Origin: Membranipora membranacea
Lineage: Eukaryota; Bryozoa; Gymnolaemata; Cheilostomatida; Membraniporidae
Length of the DNA stretch: 64,000 nt
Reading direction: 5' to 3'
NCBI GenBank assembly: GCA_914767715.1
Contig: OU612071.1
Location: 25,663,681-25,727,680, forward strand
Below are positions 32,839-44,141 of the stretch, in pieces (within the stretch, counting starts at the first letter, position 1; each line of letters starts with the position of its first letter). The translations under genes and the position numbers were made by a program. The notes under the pieces were generated by a model, which did no database searches, was not told the origin of the DNA, and saw only the letters and a list, made by a program, of their open reading frames with translations.

Positions 32839-35630
32839 CTGGAAGACTTGGAGGAGATTTTCTCACCTCTCACAGGCGAGCAGAAGGTTGAATGGACAAA
32901 GAAGATACAGTCACTACTCCATGTAAATCTTATATCTAATCCATACTAATCTCCACCAAATCACTCTCATCTCCATACATTCAATCAACTCTGATCAGTC
33001 AGAATGTGATGAAAGTTCAGACTCACCAATTTTGAAATGAGTGTCCAGACCATCTCTTGGCTGAGTGCTTATCATACTTGTCATTGTCATTTAGTAATTG
33101 GACCTTTTGCTAAATGATCACTTTACTGCAGTGCCTGGTTATCTCCCCTGGTACCTCATTTTCCACTAGTTCCTGTCTGCTCTCACACATACACACATTT
33201 CCTTGTGTTCATCTCTAAGCAAGCTGACTTCTCCCTCATCTATTAATCGATAAATTTAGCTGAAGGACCTAAGCCGTAAGTTAGTGAGGAAGAGGGCTAA
33301 CCAGTATAAAAGAAGGAGTCCCAACCCCGTTTCACCAAGTAATAAGACTGCAGCTACGTTCTCTCCCAGATCTCACTGTAATGTATCTATATTCTACCCA
33401 CACTGACATGTAGACTTCCCAACCTAAATTTTCCAAAATGCTTACAAAAATTTGCAAAATGCTTAAAATGCTTACAAAACTATGGGCGCCTTATATGTCC
33501 AGTAATTGCCTCAAAAATCTTTTCGCGCTAAGGTCTTTTAACCACACAACATCGCCACTTCTCAGTAGCATCGGAATGCGGGTTGCACAAAACCAACTTT
33601 TATACCTGAATAGCCATCATCATAATGGCAAAATTTTAAGCCTTAGTAGTGTCCAAAATAGCTCTTTCCAATCTGCTTGCAAACAGTCAGCAATCTGGTG
33701 TCTTGAGTCTAATAAACACAGGGGCAGGAGATCTGAGTTATCTCCCCCTAACAAGGAGGTGGGCAACTTTGTTACTCTGATTGAAGAAAAGATGAAAGTT
33801 GACTCATGTTAGCAGGGAGATGTAAGACTTGAACAGGTAAATCAACCAATCCAATCAACCCAATGGTTTTCCGATGCCAATACCAGAGTTTTAGGCTATC
33901 AATCAACAATGACAAGATTATGCAAGTAAGCTGAAGCAAAGATGTGTTTTTTTGATAACCTGATTAGGTAAACAGCTGTGTTTGAAAAACCATAAATGCG
34001 TACAGCTAGGGTTTTGCGTTTAAAACTCAATTAGTGTCAAATAAGCGTTCATAAACGCGTACAGGTTGGCAAGTTATATGGACATGTTGACTACACTATT
34101 AACATGTATATCTCTGATGTCTAGTTTGAATTCCTTCCATGTTCCAACCCCTAATTAATTTTATACCAAATTCCTTCTGATGGTACTCACGCTAAGTGAA
34201 TTAGTTCACTCTCTATCCATCAGAGATATACATGCAGCAGTATATCACTTCATCAGTGTGTATACTACCTTATACCTCATGTCTACATCATACCATCAGA
34301 GCATTCATCCTCATACTTGAGTCCTCCTAACACCCCATAATTCTCTGTAGTCAGAATGACTCCATTCATCTATTTTCTGTACTTTCCATCTGATTATCAG
34401 TCCTCACCTCATAGTGTCATCACTCAGTCATATAATACGCCTCTGTTAGTCAGACCAAGCAGTCTCTAACTCCTTGGTCAGATCAATCCTCTTATTCAGA
34501 GTACTCTACATTTGTACAAAGAAGCGTCTGTGCATCATACCATTACATCCTGACAGGAATTATGTTGTCCCTCAGTATTGAAAGGAGTTTCTTATTATAG
34601 CAAGATTCTGGCTTTGAAACCCTAGCATGACAACAGGCTTTTGCTCAGTTATTTTAGGTTGCTTGTGCCATCAAGTTGGACATCAGATGAATGAAGTCAC
34701 CTTTATAATATAGCTTGTCATGTATTTTTTTATGCTTCGATGGGATGACAATAGATCTGTGATTGACAATCGACGCCTTAGCTGTAGAATGTACAGTGAG
34801 ACATAGGGGTGTTGATTTTGACCTACATGATAATATTTTAGACAGTTTCCCACAATGCATCTCTCTAATTAACTCACTCTTACAGATGATAATCGGACAG
34901 AAGCAGAAATCTGGATACCCGATAGATGAGGAGATAGCCAGTCTACAGCTGACCTCAAGCTCTCGTACAGCGAGCCGTGTCGTCTCGAGATCAGCGTCTT
35001 GAGCTGAAGGGGCTACTAGTGCTGCTAGTAATAAAACTCGTGATGTCACCGCGACTTAGCCACCAGCTGCTCCCTCATTAGTGTGAGTATTATAAGCGCT
35101 GTACAGTTAGTTACTCAATTCAAGTAGAATAAAACCATAGACATAATATTTACAATGAATTACCATGAAGTCTATGACAATAAGACAAGTATTATTATTG
35201 TACTATATCAGTTATCAGAATAGAGGTTGTCAGAGGCCTGGGAAAGCAAGCATGCTGTTCAAACTCTTTTTCAAGAAGGGGACTGATTTGTGGGTTATTG
35301 TGATACCCTACCTTGGTGTTAATTGGAGGCAAACTTAAAGTCAATGTGTGATATACATACTTAGTTGTTGTCTTACTCAGGCCTATTTCAAATGAACTAT
35401 TATTATGGATGGATTAGAACTAATTTAACCGAGAAAGAGAATAACCTAGCCTTTGATACAAACTTCGGATCAGGTTTGATAATAATATTGAGATATAAGA
35501 GTTGTCTCACATGTTTGTATGTGCGTATATCTGTAGGACATCATTATCTAAAGCTCCAGCGTCTCCCAAATCATCGCAGACATGAGGACTGAATGAAGCC
35601 GCTAAGAATAGATCTGTTCTCGGCGATATG
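32839..35630 (+). pseudogene. CCDC180: CCDC180-like exons 17-20 with nonsense codons
   Basis: Exon 17 is 32839-32922 (28 aa, LEDLEEIFSPLTGEQK). Exon 18 is 33260-33377 (basic, KLVRKRANQYKRRSPNP). Exon 19 is 34886-35082 and exon 20 is 35537-35630. Exons 19 and 20 share one frame across the intron but contain TGA 35000-35002, TAG 35057-35059 and TGA 35583-35585. Each could come from a single C-to-T change (CGA, CAG, CGA). The 18/19 phase does not match, so an exon may be missing. Low-complexity Ser/Ala stretches make the match to the vertebrate protein weak here. Confidence 0.55.
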
Positions 35631-35659
35631 GTGAGTACAGTATTATAATCTCCCATAGC

Positions 35660-35735
35660 CTGTCCTGACAAGCTTTCTTGTGCGTGGGTTCCCCCCCCCC
35701 CCCAAAAAAAAAGCTTGCCAAGACAGGCGAACTTT
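35660..35735. repeat. C/A homopolymer run flanked by inverted repeats
   Basis: A run of about 14 C followed by 9 A (about 35690-35712) lies between cctgtcctgacaagct and agcttgccaagacaggc, which are imperfect inverted copies. It may be a small inserted element. The run is also a likely place for sequence-length errors. Confidence 0.5.
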
Positions 35736-37249
35736 CCCGCTATAACCTAACCAACTATCTCGGGATCCCCCCTTCTATTATCTATTCATCTGGTAATCAG
35801 GTATTGCCTGACCTAAGAATTCTGCGAGAGACTCAGGGTCACAGGGTAGCTCAGACATTAAGGCTTATCATCATTATCATGTCATCATCAGGCCGATAGG
35901 CGATAGGTCTACTAATTCATTTATAATTTAAAATCTATATCTGCAATCTTCAGTAACATTGACTGATTTAGCCCATCCTATTTACTCCTCATAACTGATG
36001 ATACAATTATTTTCAACGACACAATGATTCTAGAATTCCCTCACATTATATTGGTGTGTTCATCTTGAGCTGAGCTGGTAGAAAAAGGAATGCATCACAT
36101 AGTCTCATTACATGGTAGTCATGTATCTGCTGGAGAAATGTGATCAGCAAAATAATAAATACAAAAGTGTCATCATGACCACAAAAAACTGGTAATTTGA
36201 GAAGTTGGAATGTTTCAAGACAAAAAAATGATCACAGTAGGTTATAGGAATCCAAATATGCAATGATTTGAGCTGAAATGCACTCTGGAACTTGTGAGCT
36301 TTAAGAGTTTGTTGCGAAGGTATTTAATGGGGTTATTTTGTATAACACATTATGTGATGTGTTATATCAAATCCTATCACTTTGATTGCTATTATTATAT
36401 GAGTCAAATTTACTCATCTAACAATTAAATCCCACCCTGTTATTGGCTTGTTCTTGCTTTTCATGAACAGTGTATAGAAATGTAAAAATCCGTGCTTGTA
36501 AGCTGTGTGGTTCAACTATGGACCACCCCAAGAAGGGGACAAACTCCTCAAACGCTTTCACGGAGTGACACGATGGGTCACTTTTGACATAATCATATAC
36601 TCCAATAACACAGTCTCGATAAAAGATCATGTCTTCATATGATCATCAACCTTGAAGACATCTTAGCGCGATACATGCTTGTCTCCAAACTTCACCTTCT
36701 TACCCATGATCTGTGAACCCATCAAACACTTTCCTGTGTGAGAATTTCTTACCTCGTGACAATCTAATGCACATAATTCTTCTGGGCATGCCCGATACCA
36801 AACATAGTGACTGAATACATCCCATACAACCTGCTCATATTTGTACATCTTCTTTTTTTTGATTTCGTGAGAAAGGTATATTAATCTGCACGATGTACTC
36901 TCAGTGCATTGGAATGTGGGAATGTTTTGTAATAACTACGATCCTGGACAAATTGAGTAGGATAAGACATGACATCAATTCTATAATTAGATCTCCAAAT
37001 GACAGGACAATCTCTCTGTCAGTATTGGAGAGACACCACAAATGGTTCCGAGGTTCAACCTCAACACATTCCATCAACTGAATTTTACCAGGCTGTAATC
37101 AGTTGCTAATCATAGGATTTAAAATGCGCCAGAACAATATGAACCACAATTAGCGATTAATGCTAGGTTGTGGGGGCCCACAATCAAACCAAACCATTAA
37201 TCTAGATTTAATTTTACTTTAAATAAAGTAAATTTTTGGGAATAAGGTA
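35736..37249. other. Intergenic, unassigned minus-strand frames
   Basis: Minus-strand open stretches at 36418-36630 and 36663-36848 (KYEQVVWDVFSHYVWYR, EEFVPFLGWSIVEPHS) could be a decayed transposon protein or exons of an unknown gene. I recognise no domain, and I see no convincing splice sites joining them. Confidence 0.25.
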
Positions 37250-37322
37250 GCCCGGACAGCTCAGTCGGTAGAGCATCAGACTTATAATCTGAGGGTCCAG
37301 GGTTTGAGTCCCGGTTCGGACG
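37250..37322 (+). tRNA. tRNA-Lys-like gene with TAT anticodon
   Basis: 73 nt. The body is nearly that of animal tRNA-Lys(UUU): GCCCGGA acceptor, GCTCAGTCGGTAGAGC D arm, anticodon stem TCAGA/TCTGA. The loop CTTATAA gives anticodon TAT (Ile, AUA) instead of TTT. There is one mismatch in the acceptor (2-71, C-A) and one in the T stem (50-64, A-G). The T loop is TTTGAGT instead of TTCRA, which weakens the B box. TTTT follows within 10 nt. It could be a pseudogene or an anticodon-switched tRNA. Confidence 0.7.
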
Positions 37323-39250
37323 GTGGCTTAATTTTAATCAAGTACCCATGGGAACTATGAAATAGGAAAGTGGAAAACATAGGAAAGGAGTCAGAGGAGT
37401 GTAAAGGTTAATGGTGCAGGACCTGTAAAAATCCAATCACTAGTAGTAATTAAATTTAGTACATGCATGCCTCTCATCCTAACCAGGCCTTTGCAGAACA
37501 GGAATAAAAATACTGGAGGTCCACTTTGGGTTTGCCACATATAGTAAAACGCTGCTTCTTCGATTATGGGTTAAAGTATGGCACAGGACTGTTTATCATT
37601 GGTCCCAGCACCTTTACTACACTGCTATGAAGACACAGGAAAGTTTAGGCTGGCTATGACCCTAAATGGGTTGAAGGATGGCTCTGGTGCAAAAAGAGAT
37701 CCACAACTCTTGTCAGAGTTTTGAATGAAGATTTTCATCGCATCATGAATATTATAGAACAAATACAGACCAATATTGCAGTTGGGTTCAGGGACTGTCC
37801 ATGCCCAACCCCTAACTTTGATAACCCTCATGTGGTGCACAATGATGTTGGTACTGGTGGTAACCATGTTACATAATGTGAGACTTTCAGGCTGTACGCA
37901 AAGACCCTTGCGAAATCCTGGCCCGATGATGTTGTAAAACTATATTTTTTCTTACCTCAATGATTAACAAGATAGCTGGGGGTTCCCCTATAGGAGGGGG
38001 CGACTAATACGCCATTTCCTGGTTAACCCCCAATAAGTTAGAATTAAACATTTTAGTAAGTACAGTAAGTTGCTGGAGAACAGCATGGGCAGGGCAAGAA
38101 CTTTATAGGAGGAAATTCGGCCTTGATACTTTAGAAAAGGCAGAAAATTTAGCACCAACTACACATGCACCCAAGTTAACATTCACACACTGAGAAATAT
38201 AATAACATAAGGTAGTATTTTGGGGCGGGAGATGTAGTACAAAATAACAGCCTCAAACGAAGTCTTCAAGTATCATATTATCATTGTTAGCTACAGGTGT
38301 GTTAGCTACTATACCTTGGATGTCTTTTGGTACACTTGTTATACTATCTGATTGTACCATAAGATATCTGTGGAACCAGATTCAGTAACACCACCTTTCC
38401 CTTCTTCCCTCCTTAGTCTGACTACATCTTGGAAGGTAATGTTTTTATAAACTATGATTAGACGGAGAACAGTGTAGGCTGGACTCACAAGCAGGGTAGA
38501 TTGATTTTTCTTAAATAGATAGTTTACACTAAAAATTAATATAGCAATGTGTTTACATTATTATGATAATGAACTCTAGTTGGTCACAGCCTCATCTTTA
38601 ACCTGATCATAGTACTGGTTCTCAGTCAATCTAAGATTCAGGCAAATTCAAGCAGGCAAATATGTGCCAACTCACCCATGTGTCGTTTCTGCAGGTTGAT
38701 ACTCGATTAATCAATCTCCAGCTCATACCTAATTGAAACACCCCCATATGATATCTAGGCAATCAAAGAAAGGAAGTTTGGTTTGAAATCTCAAACTCAG
38801 CTTACTATATAGTTGCACACATTGACAGACATCGATATGATTAATAAGCTGTGTCCATGTCTGTTTAATTATGGGTATCAAATAACTATTTATAGCTAGG
38901 CTATCAGTATACATGACAATTCATATCTGTCCAATAAATAAAGTACAAAACAAGATCAACAGCAGTCTGCTTCAGCAAAGTAAGTAAGCAGTTGTCTTCA
39001 TCATGCAGCTATTCCAAATTTAACCTCATAACTCATATACATCTCGTAATTCACTTTCAAATGTTCTGTTCATCTGCGTCTCTTCAACCATATTTTAATC
39101 CTCACATGCAAAATGGCAGGCATTCTAAATACCTAAATAGGCATTCAATCCCAAAATACACGCAACCCCAAATGCTGAACATACCTCTCAATTTTGTTAT
39201 TCTTTTTCAGAAGTTGTCACATGATGAGTAAAGAGGAGACAACTTCTTTT
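37323..39250. other. Intergenic, little recognised
   Basis: A minus-strand frame at 37625-37867 has no recognised domain. Near 38236-38272 the phrase aacagcctcaaacgaagtctt matches one end of the foldback arms at 62.7-63.7 kb, so a fragment of that family lies here. I see nothing else to support. Confidence 0.3.
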
Positions 39251-39278
39251 AGGATTTTCTTGTTCACAGTTTTAGTTA

Positions 39279-39362
39279 TCTTTAGTATAATATACTAAAG
39301 ATGATTGTGAAGATTTACGTCGTGCATCTTCCACTGAGATACTGTGCACGACGTAAATCTTC
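39279..39362. repeat. Two consecutive hairpins
   Basis: First, a palindrome of 11-bp arms (atctttagtat / atactaaagat) at about 39280-39303. Then a perfect 18-bp inverted repeat, 39309-39326 and 39345-39362 (GAAGATTTACGTCGTGCA), with an 18-nt loop. It lies about 0.7 kb beyond the 3' end of the NTase-TPR gene. It could be a small foldback element or a structured RNA. Confidence 0.7.
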
Positions 39363-40018
39363 AAAACCATATGATGTGTAACGTCGTGTCATGCTACATT
39401 TAATTTTCATGAGACCAATCACTGGTTTGCAGGCAACTGAATAATTTTGCTAATTTGTGTAGAATTGTTGTTTATAGAATGTCCTCACCAGTATTTCATA
39501 AGTTTAGATTTCATAAAACTCTGATCAGTGTTTTAAGTCTTCATCTCATACTGACTATTAGTGAAACACATACAGACTGTGAATTTATCTCCTCTGTGTG
39601 CAATGTGCAAACCTCAGCGTACCAGGTTTGCCATGATAGGATTGTTATTTGTTCAACACCAACATCAATATATAATTAAGACTAATTAGACGAATTTTGT
39701 TGTATTGTGCTGTTAAAATTACAAAAATGTAAAAGAAAGTATAGAAATGTAGTGAAAATAGTAACCAATAAGTCAAAAGTCGCGAACCAAGTCAGGATAA
39801 GTTATGTGTCTAAAAATTAGTAGTATTCAAGCACGAATATACTGATTATAAATATTTACATCTAAGTAAAATGTTCCCAAAAAGACAATCAAAAACATAA
39901 GATCAAAATAACTCAGAGGTTACAAGACAGACTTCTTGTCACCTGAAGGCCTCGATGATGAACCATAAATTGTGATCGACAAACCAACACTAAATTTTAC
40001 AACACTTCTCAACTCGAT

Positions 40019-40024
40019 TTTATT
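40019..40024 (-). terminator. Polyadenylation signal of NTase-TPR gene
   Basis: AATAAA on the minus strand, about 58 nt after the stop codon at 40082. It is the first such signal downstream of the gene. Confidence 0.6.
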
Positions 40025-40081
40025 CACAACGGATCCCAACTACCTTGCTTGAAACATGAATACTACAATCAGAGGGCCTCA

Positions 40082-43000
40082 CTAACTCATTGAGCAGTGT
40101 TCAAACTCAATACCGACTTGTTTTATCAGATCGAGACTGTCTCTTAGTGAGATCGCCTCTCGCTGGGCTCTCTGATAGTCAGGATTGAAAGCTTCATTAT
40201 CAGTACTGAGATCATACATAAGGTCAGCTGCCTTCACTGCATGTTCTCTTGACTCTGAGAGACGAAGGAGACGAAACAGGAGCAGACCTATGGCTGTGTG
40301 GGTTTGGGCGAGGTGGAATCTGGTCTGTCTGTATTGTGGGAACTCTTGAAAGACACAAAGCGCTTTGTGCAGATTTATCCAAGCTTTATCAAACTTATCA
40401 AGCATCATCAGACTAAACCCCATCAGGTAATAACAGATCCCAGATCGTGGTGGATATTTCCCTGCTGGCCTTGTAAATGCCAGGTATGATAACCCGCAAG
40501 CTGTCTTATATTCCTTCAATGCAATGCAGCATTTACTTGATTCTGTCAGCAGGTCAACATAATAATCACTGAGAACAAATCTCTTACTTCTCGCAGCCTT
40601 TCTGAACCACTCTAGCGCCTCAGTATAACGTCCTGTTTTAGTATAGAGATAGCCTAGTGAGTCAAAGGCTAATGACCTAGTAAAGTCTCTCATAGAGCCA
40701 GCTTTCTCACTTACTGTTTCGAATACATCGCTTATAATTTGTAAAGCTTTGTCATACTCTCCGAGCTCACAGAGAACTTGTACAAAACGGTCTGAATGAT
40801 GATTAGAGGCAAGAGTAAGAGTACGAGTAGGAGTTTGACTCGAGGTATACAAACTAAGTGCATGTGAATGCTCCACCCATGATCTATGGTAACAACCCAT
40901 ACTATAAAGTATATATGAAGTGAGAAAAGAGTGATACATCCTCCTAACAATAAGAGCTTCACTATCAGAGTGATGATGAAGCTGTTTAGACACTGCTAAA
41001 GATTTTTCACTGTATTGTAAAGATCTTCTATAATCACCCATTACAAAATATATCTCTGCGCGTGTCCGGTATATATACTTTAGATCTGGATGTGCTGTGT
41101 GTCGGCCGTAAATGCTAATTAGGAGCCTCTCTGCATTGTAAGAATCAGATAAAGCTTTCTCGTATTCCCCTAATTCACAATGGAGAATACTCCTATTTTG
41201 CAGAACATTATTCAGATAAACATCAACATTTACGCCCATGTTAGTTTTTAATGCATCGAAGATATCAAGATTAGAAGTACTATGTTTGAGTGCCTGGTCA
41301 TATAATTCCAGCCCTCCACATGTCCTACTCAGGTCATTATAATACTGGGATATTACAAGTGCTAAATGAGACACTCGATCATGATGTGTTTTGTCATGTT
41401 TAGTTTGTACCTCTTTCATAGCATACTCATACAGTGACAGTGACTTTGTGTCATAGTGCTTCATAAGAGCAGGCTCAATCTTATCCAGGACCTCAAGGCT
41501 TTCTTTGAAACAATAAAGGTTGATGAAACAACCGACTTGCTGCTTCTGCCAGGTTATAACTGATCTAGTATTATCACATTGGATTAGAGTTTCAAGATAA
41601 CCTAAAGCCCCTCTGTAGTTCTCACTATTATCCAGAATGGTGTAACACAGCTTTAGTGCTCTCAACTCATATGCTCTGGGTTTTGTTATGTTGTTTATAT
41701 GAACATACTCTCTTATCATCTTCCTGAATCCATTACAATCTACCACGTTTTCTTCTGTTAGAGCTTCAGTCAGGACTCTTAAAGCTCTCCCATAATCAGA
41801 CATAACAAAGAAAACCTCGGCTTGTAACAGGAAATTTGATTGGAGCAGACTTATTGGTGATCTTTTATCTGGAAAACATAGACCGATGAATTTTCTCATA
41901 TCAAAATCATGTAAATCTACAATCATAGACAGGCCTCTTACTACTGATCTGTTGACCAACCATTTCAGGGACGTCAACAAACAACCGAACATGATGAAGA
42001 TATTTCTGGGGATGTGATAGCGGTCACTCTCTGATTTCTGTGGGATGTTAAGGAGAACAGACAGACACTCACACTGTGTCCCTGAAGTGATGTAGGCCTT
42101 TATCCTTATAAAGATGGCCAGCCCTAGTGTTATGTTCATCAATTGATAATGCTCTTTACTTATTACCCCTAATGACGATGCCATGATCTCAAATACTTCC
42201 CACGGATAGGCCTTCTCAGTCCCAAGCAGGACTTTCAGATTTGATGCTAGAAGAGTCGGATAGCGGAACACGTCAGATTTCACTTTTAAGTCGGATTTTT
42301 CATTGCCAAACTCAAATTTGGGCAGGAACGGATAGTTTTTAATATCCTCTAAGATGGTCCTCAACCTTTTCTGGATCACTGACTTGCTTTTCATTTGCTC
42401 TTCCTCAAAGTTTCGCCTTCTCTCTAGAAAGCTATTGTAAAGAGCTTCCCCACCATTGTGGGCAAATATTAACACTGTGCTCGAGAGTAAATCGGCAAGA
42501 TCTCCGACCTTATTAGGGTCAACAGGTGATCTCAAGGCTGACTTGTAGCTTTCCATAAATTGGTCAACTGTTAATATGAGTTTCTCACTACCGGTGTAAC
42601 CATTACCTGTAGGTATATTACCAGCCTTCTTTGTAATCCCATCAATTCTAATACCGCTAACTTTGGGCTGGTCAATATCCTTTACATCTTCACTTTTTAA
42701 CTCGGCAATGTCAAAACGCTTCATCTCAGTCTCCCCTAGATTGTTTATACGGAAATATGTGTCCATAGCTAACCAAATGAAGTAATCTGTCTCAGTTGAG
42801 TCTACTATGAAAGCATATTCCATGTCTGAGTAAGGGGTGGCTTCACCTCGAGCTACAGAACCGAGACCGATAACTGCAAACGAGAACGGAGGAGAAAAAC
42901 CAAATTTACTCAAAACCTCAACACTACTACCAACGATTGACGAGAAAATATCGATAATACCCTCAGTACACCCAACACTCACACCAAACACAGAGTCTAC

Positions 43001-43627
43001 TAACTGTTCAGCTTGTTGTATATTAGAGATACTAAACACATCATCCAGACTGAGAGCCTCCTGGAGCGAATCTAGACTGTCTACTTGTCGTCTGATGTTG
43101 TTACGGTATGACGTCACCTTATGTTTGTGTTTAGTAATAAGATCCTGATGCTCACTGAAGGATAGCGGATGATTTCCGCTATACCAGGTATTCTCTATGT
43201 CATACACTCTCCTTAGTCTTCTCTCTGTAGGATCTAGTTGAGCTACACATCCACTGGCCAAACCGTGAGCCTATATAGGATAAATTATAAGCATAACTAA
43301 AACATTTTCAATGCTGTGAGGACAGCCTGATTAGTCCCAAAGCCAGGTTGAGAAAACAAAACCATTTTTACCACTTGCTGGGAGAACAAAACTTCAGGTC
43401 AACTTGAGTAAATTTGAAAATTTGTTCATAAAAAGATGACGCCTGTTGTACATGCAGCCCTGTCCGTCCAATCCTTATCAAAATGTGTGCCCAAATTTTT
43501 GCTAGATAAGAGCTTTTACCTTGAGGCAAGTTATCCAGTTACTTTCATTCTTTGTTTTCAGATTATTTCTCTCAGCCTCATATTGATAATGAGCTGCTAA
43601 AAGATCCAGTCCCCAAAAATCATCCAT
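40082..43627 (-). CDS. DUF294-type nucleotidyltransferase with TPR array, two exons, about 1098 aa
   Basis: Exon 1 is 43520-43627 (36 aa from ATG, MDDFWGLDLLAAHYQYEAER; donor AAG|gtaaaa). The intron is 249 nt. Exon 2 is 40082-43270 (acceptor ctatatag; 1062 aa and stop). The long open frame alone begins at a TTG, so the real start is in exon 1. Residues about 150-290 form a nucleotidyltransferase fold of the DUF294/GlnD type: IGLGSVARGEATPYSDMEYA, with G173-S174, acidic pair D185/E187, and a likely third carboxylate in GIRIDG (D246). From about 500 to 1070 there are TPR-like units (GEYEKALSDS, GDYRRSLQYS, GEYDKALQII, GRYTEALEWF). No signal peptide or membrane segment. Substrate unknown; TPRs suggest partner binding. 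There are no disruptions, and it is the best-preserved cellular gene here. Confidence 0.85.
43520..43627 (-). CDS. First coding exon of NTase-TPR gene
   Basis: This is too short to stand out as an open frame. It has an ATG just after a good acceptor (actctgatttcag|gATG), 36 codons, and a donor gtaaaagc in phase 0. It joins in frame to GCTCACGGTTTG at 43270. The acceptor before the ATG suggests a further untranslated exon upstream. Confidence 0.8.
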
Positions 43628-43744
43628 CCTGAAATCAGAGTAAAAGAACAAACAGTGAATCTTCTCTCATGACTGAACGCAAATCAGCTACCAGAAGGCT
43701 GTAGCGTATTGCGCTGACTCATATCCTCTACACGTCTGTACTTT

Positions 43745-44141
43745 TACCGTAATCCCTCACCTATAAGTCACCGGACTTATAAGTGAATCACCCCCCTCAG
43801 AAAAAATAAAAATGCTCCAGTTATAAGACACCCCACAGCTATAAGACACCCCACAGCTATAAGACACCCCACAGCTATAAGACACTCACTACACTGCACT
43901 CACTACAAATGAACTAAGTAGTTTTGGGAAAAAAACTGCCCTCAATGGGTTTTTTAACTCACAACTCCATGTTTACAAGTCGTATGCTCTACCACTGAGC
44001 TATTCAGCTTCGGTGACTGTATCAGGTTTTGGTCCAATCTAAATATAAAAATGCTTCAAATGATAGTCGCGTCTATATGCTACTCTCTTATAGCCGCCTT
44101 CACTTATAGGTCGCGCGATCTATAGGTGAGGGATTACGGTA
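43745..44141. mobile_element. MITE with CCGTAATCCCTC ends and tRNA-like core
   Basis: 397 bp bounded by perfect 21-bp inverted repeats (TACCGTAATCCCTCACCTATA), extending imperfectly to about 40 bp. TA at both edges fits a Tc1/mariner-type TA duplication. Inside, ccccacagctataagaca is repeated in tandem (about 43828-43885), and a minus-strand segment near 43968-44012 reads GAATAGCTCAGTGGTAGAGCA, a D-arm-like tRNA piece. No transposase is present. Confidence 0.8.

Larger units (their letters stand above)
25429..35630 (+). pseudogene. CCDC180: CCDC180-like gene, 5' half, right copy, probably inactive
   Basis: About 19 exons with GT-AG splice sites code a long coiled-coil protein that aligns from memory with the N-terminal half of vertebrate CCDC180. 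Shared phrases are VPSG.VY.Q.FDA, ENPVLY, RDLPDV, SELEPR.E and KVKDSL...YERFH. Vertebrate CCDC180 is about 1,700 aa, is linked to cilia and flagella, and carries DUF4455/DUF4456. Only the first half is seen here, and nothing matching the second half appears before the next gene. Three one-base frame breaks (exon 4, the exon 9 boundary, exon 10) and three nonsense codons (35000, 35057, 35583) make a working product unlikely unless they are assembly errors. Splice sites are well kept, so inactivation is recent. One exon between 10 and 12 is uncertain. Confidence 0.8.

Noticed and set aside
36418-37867. Minus-strand frames that might be exons of a gene
   Set aside because: I found no consistent splice sites and no recognised domain, so I mention them only as unassigned.
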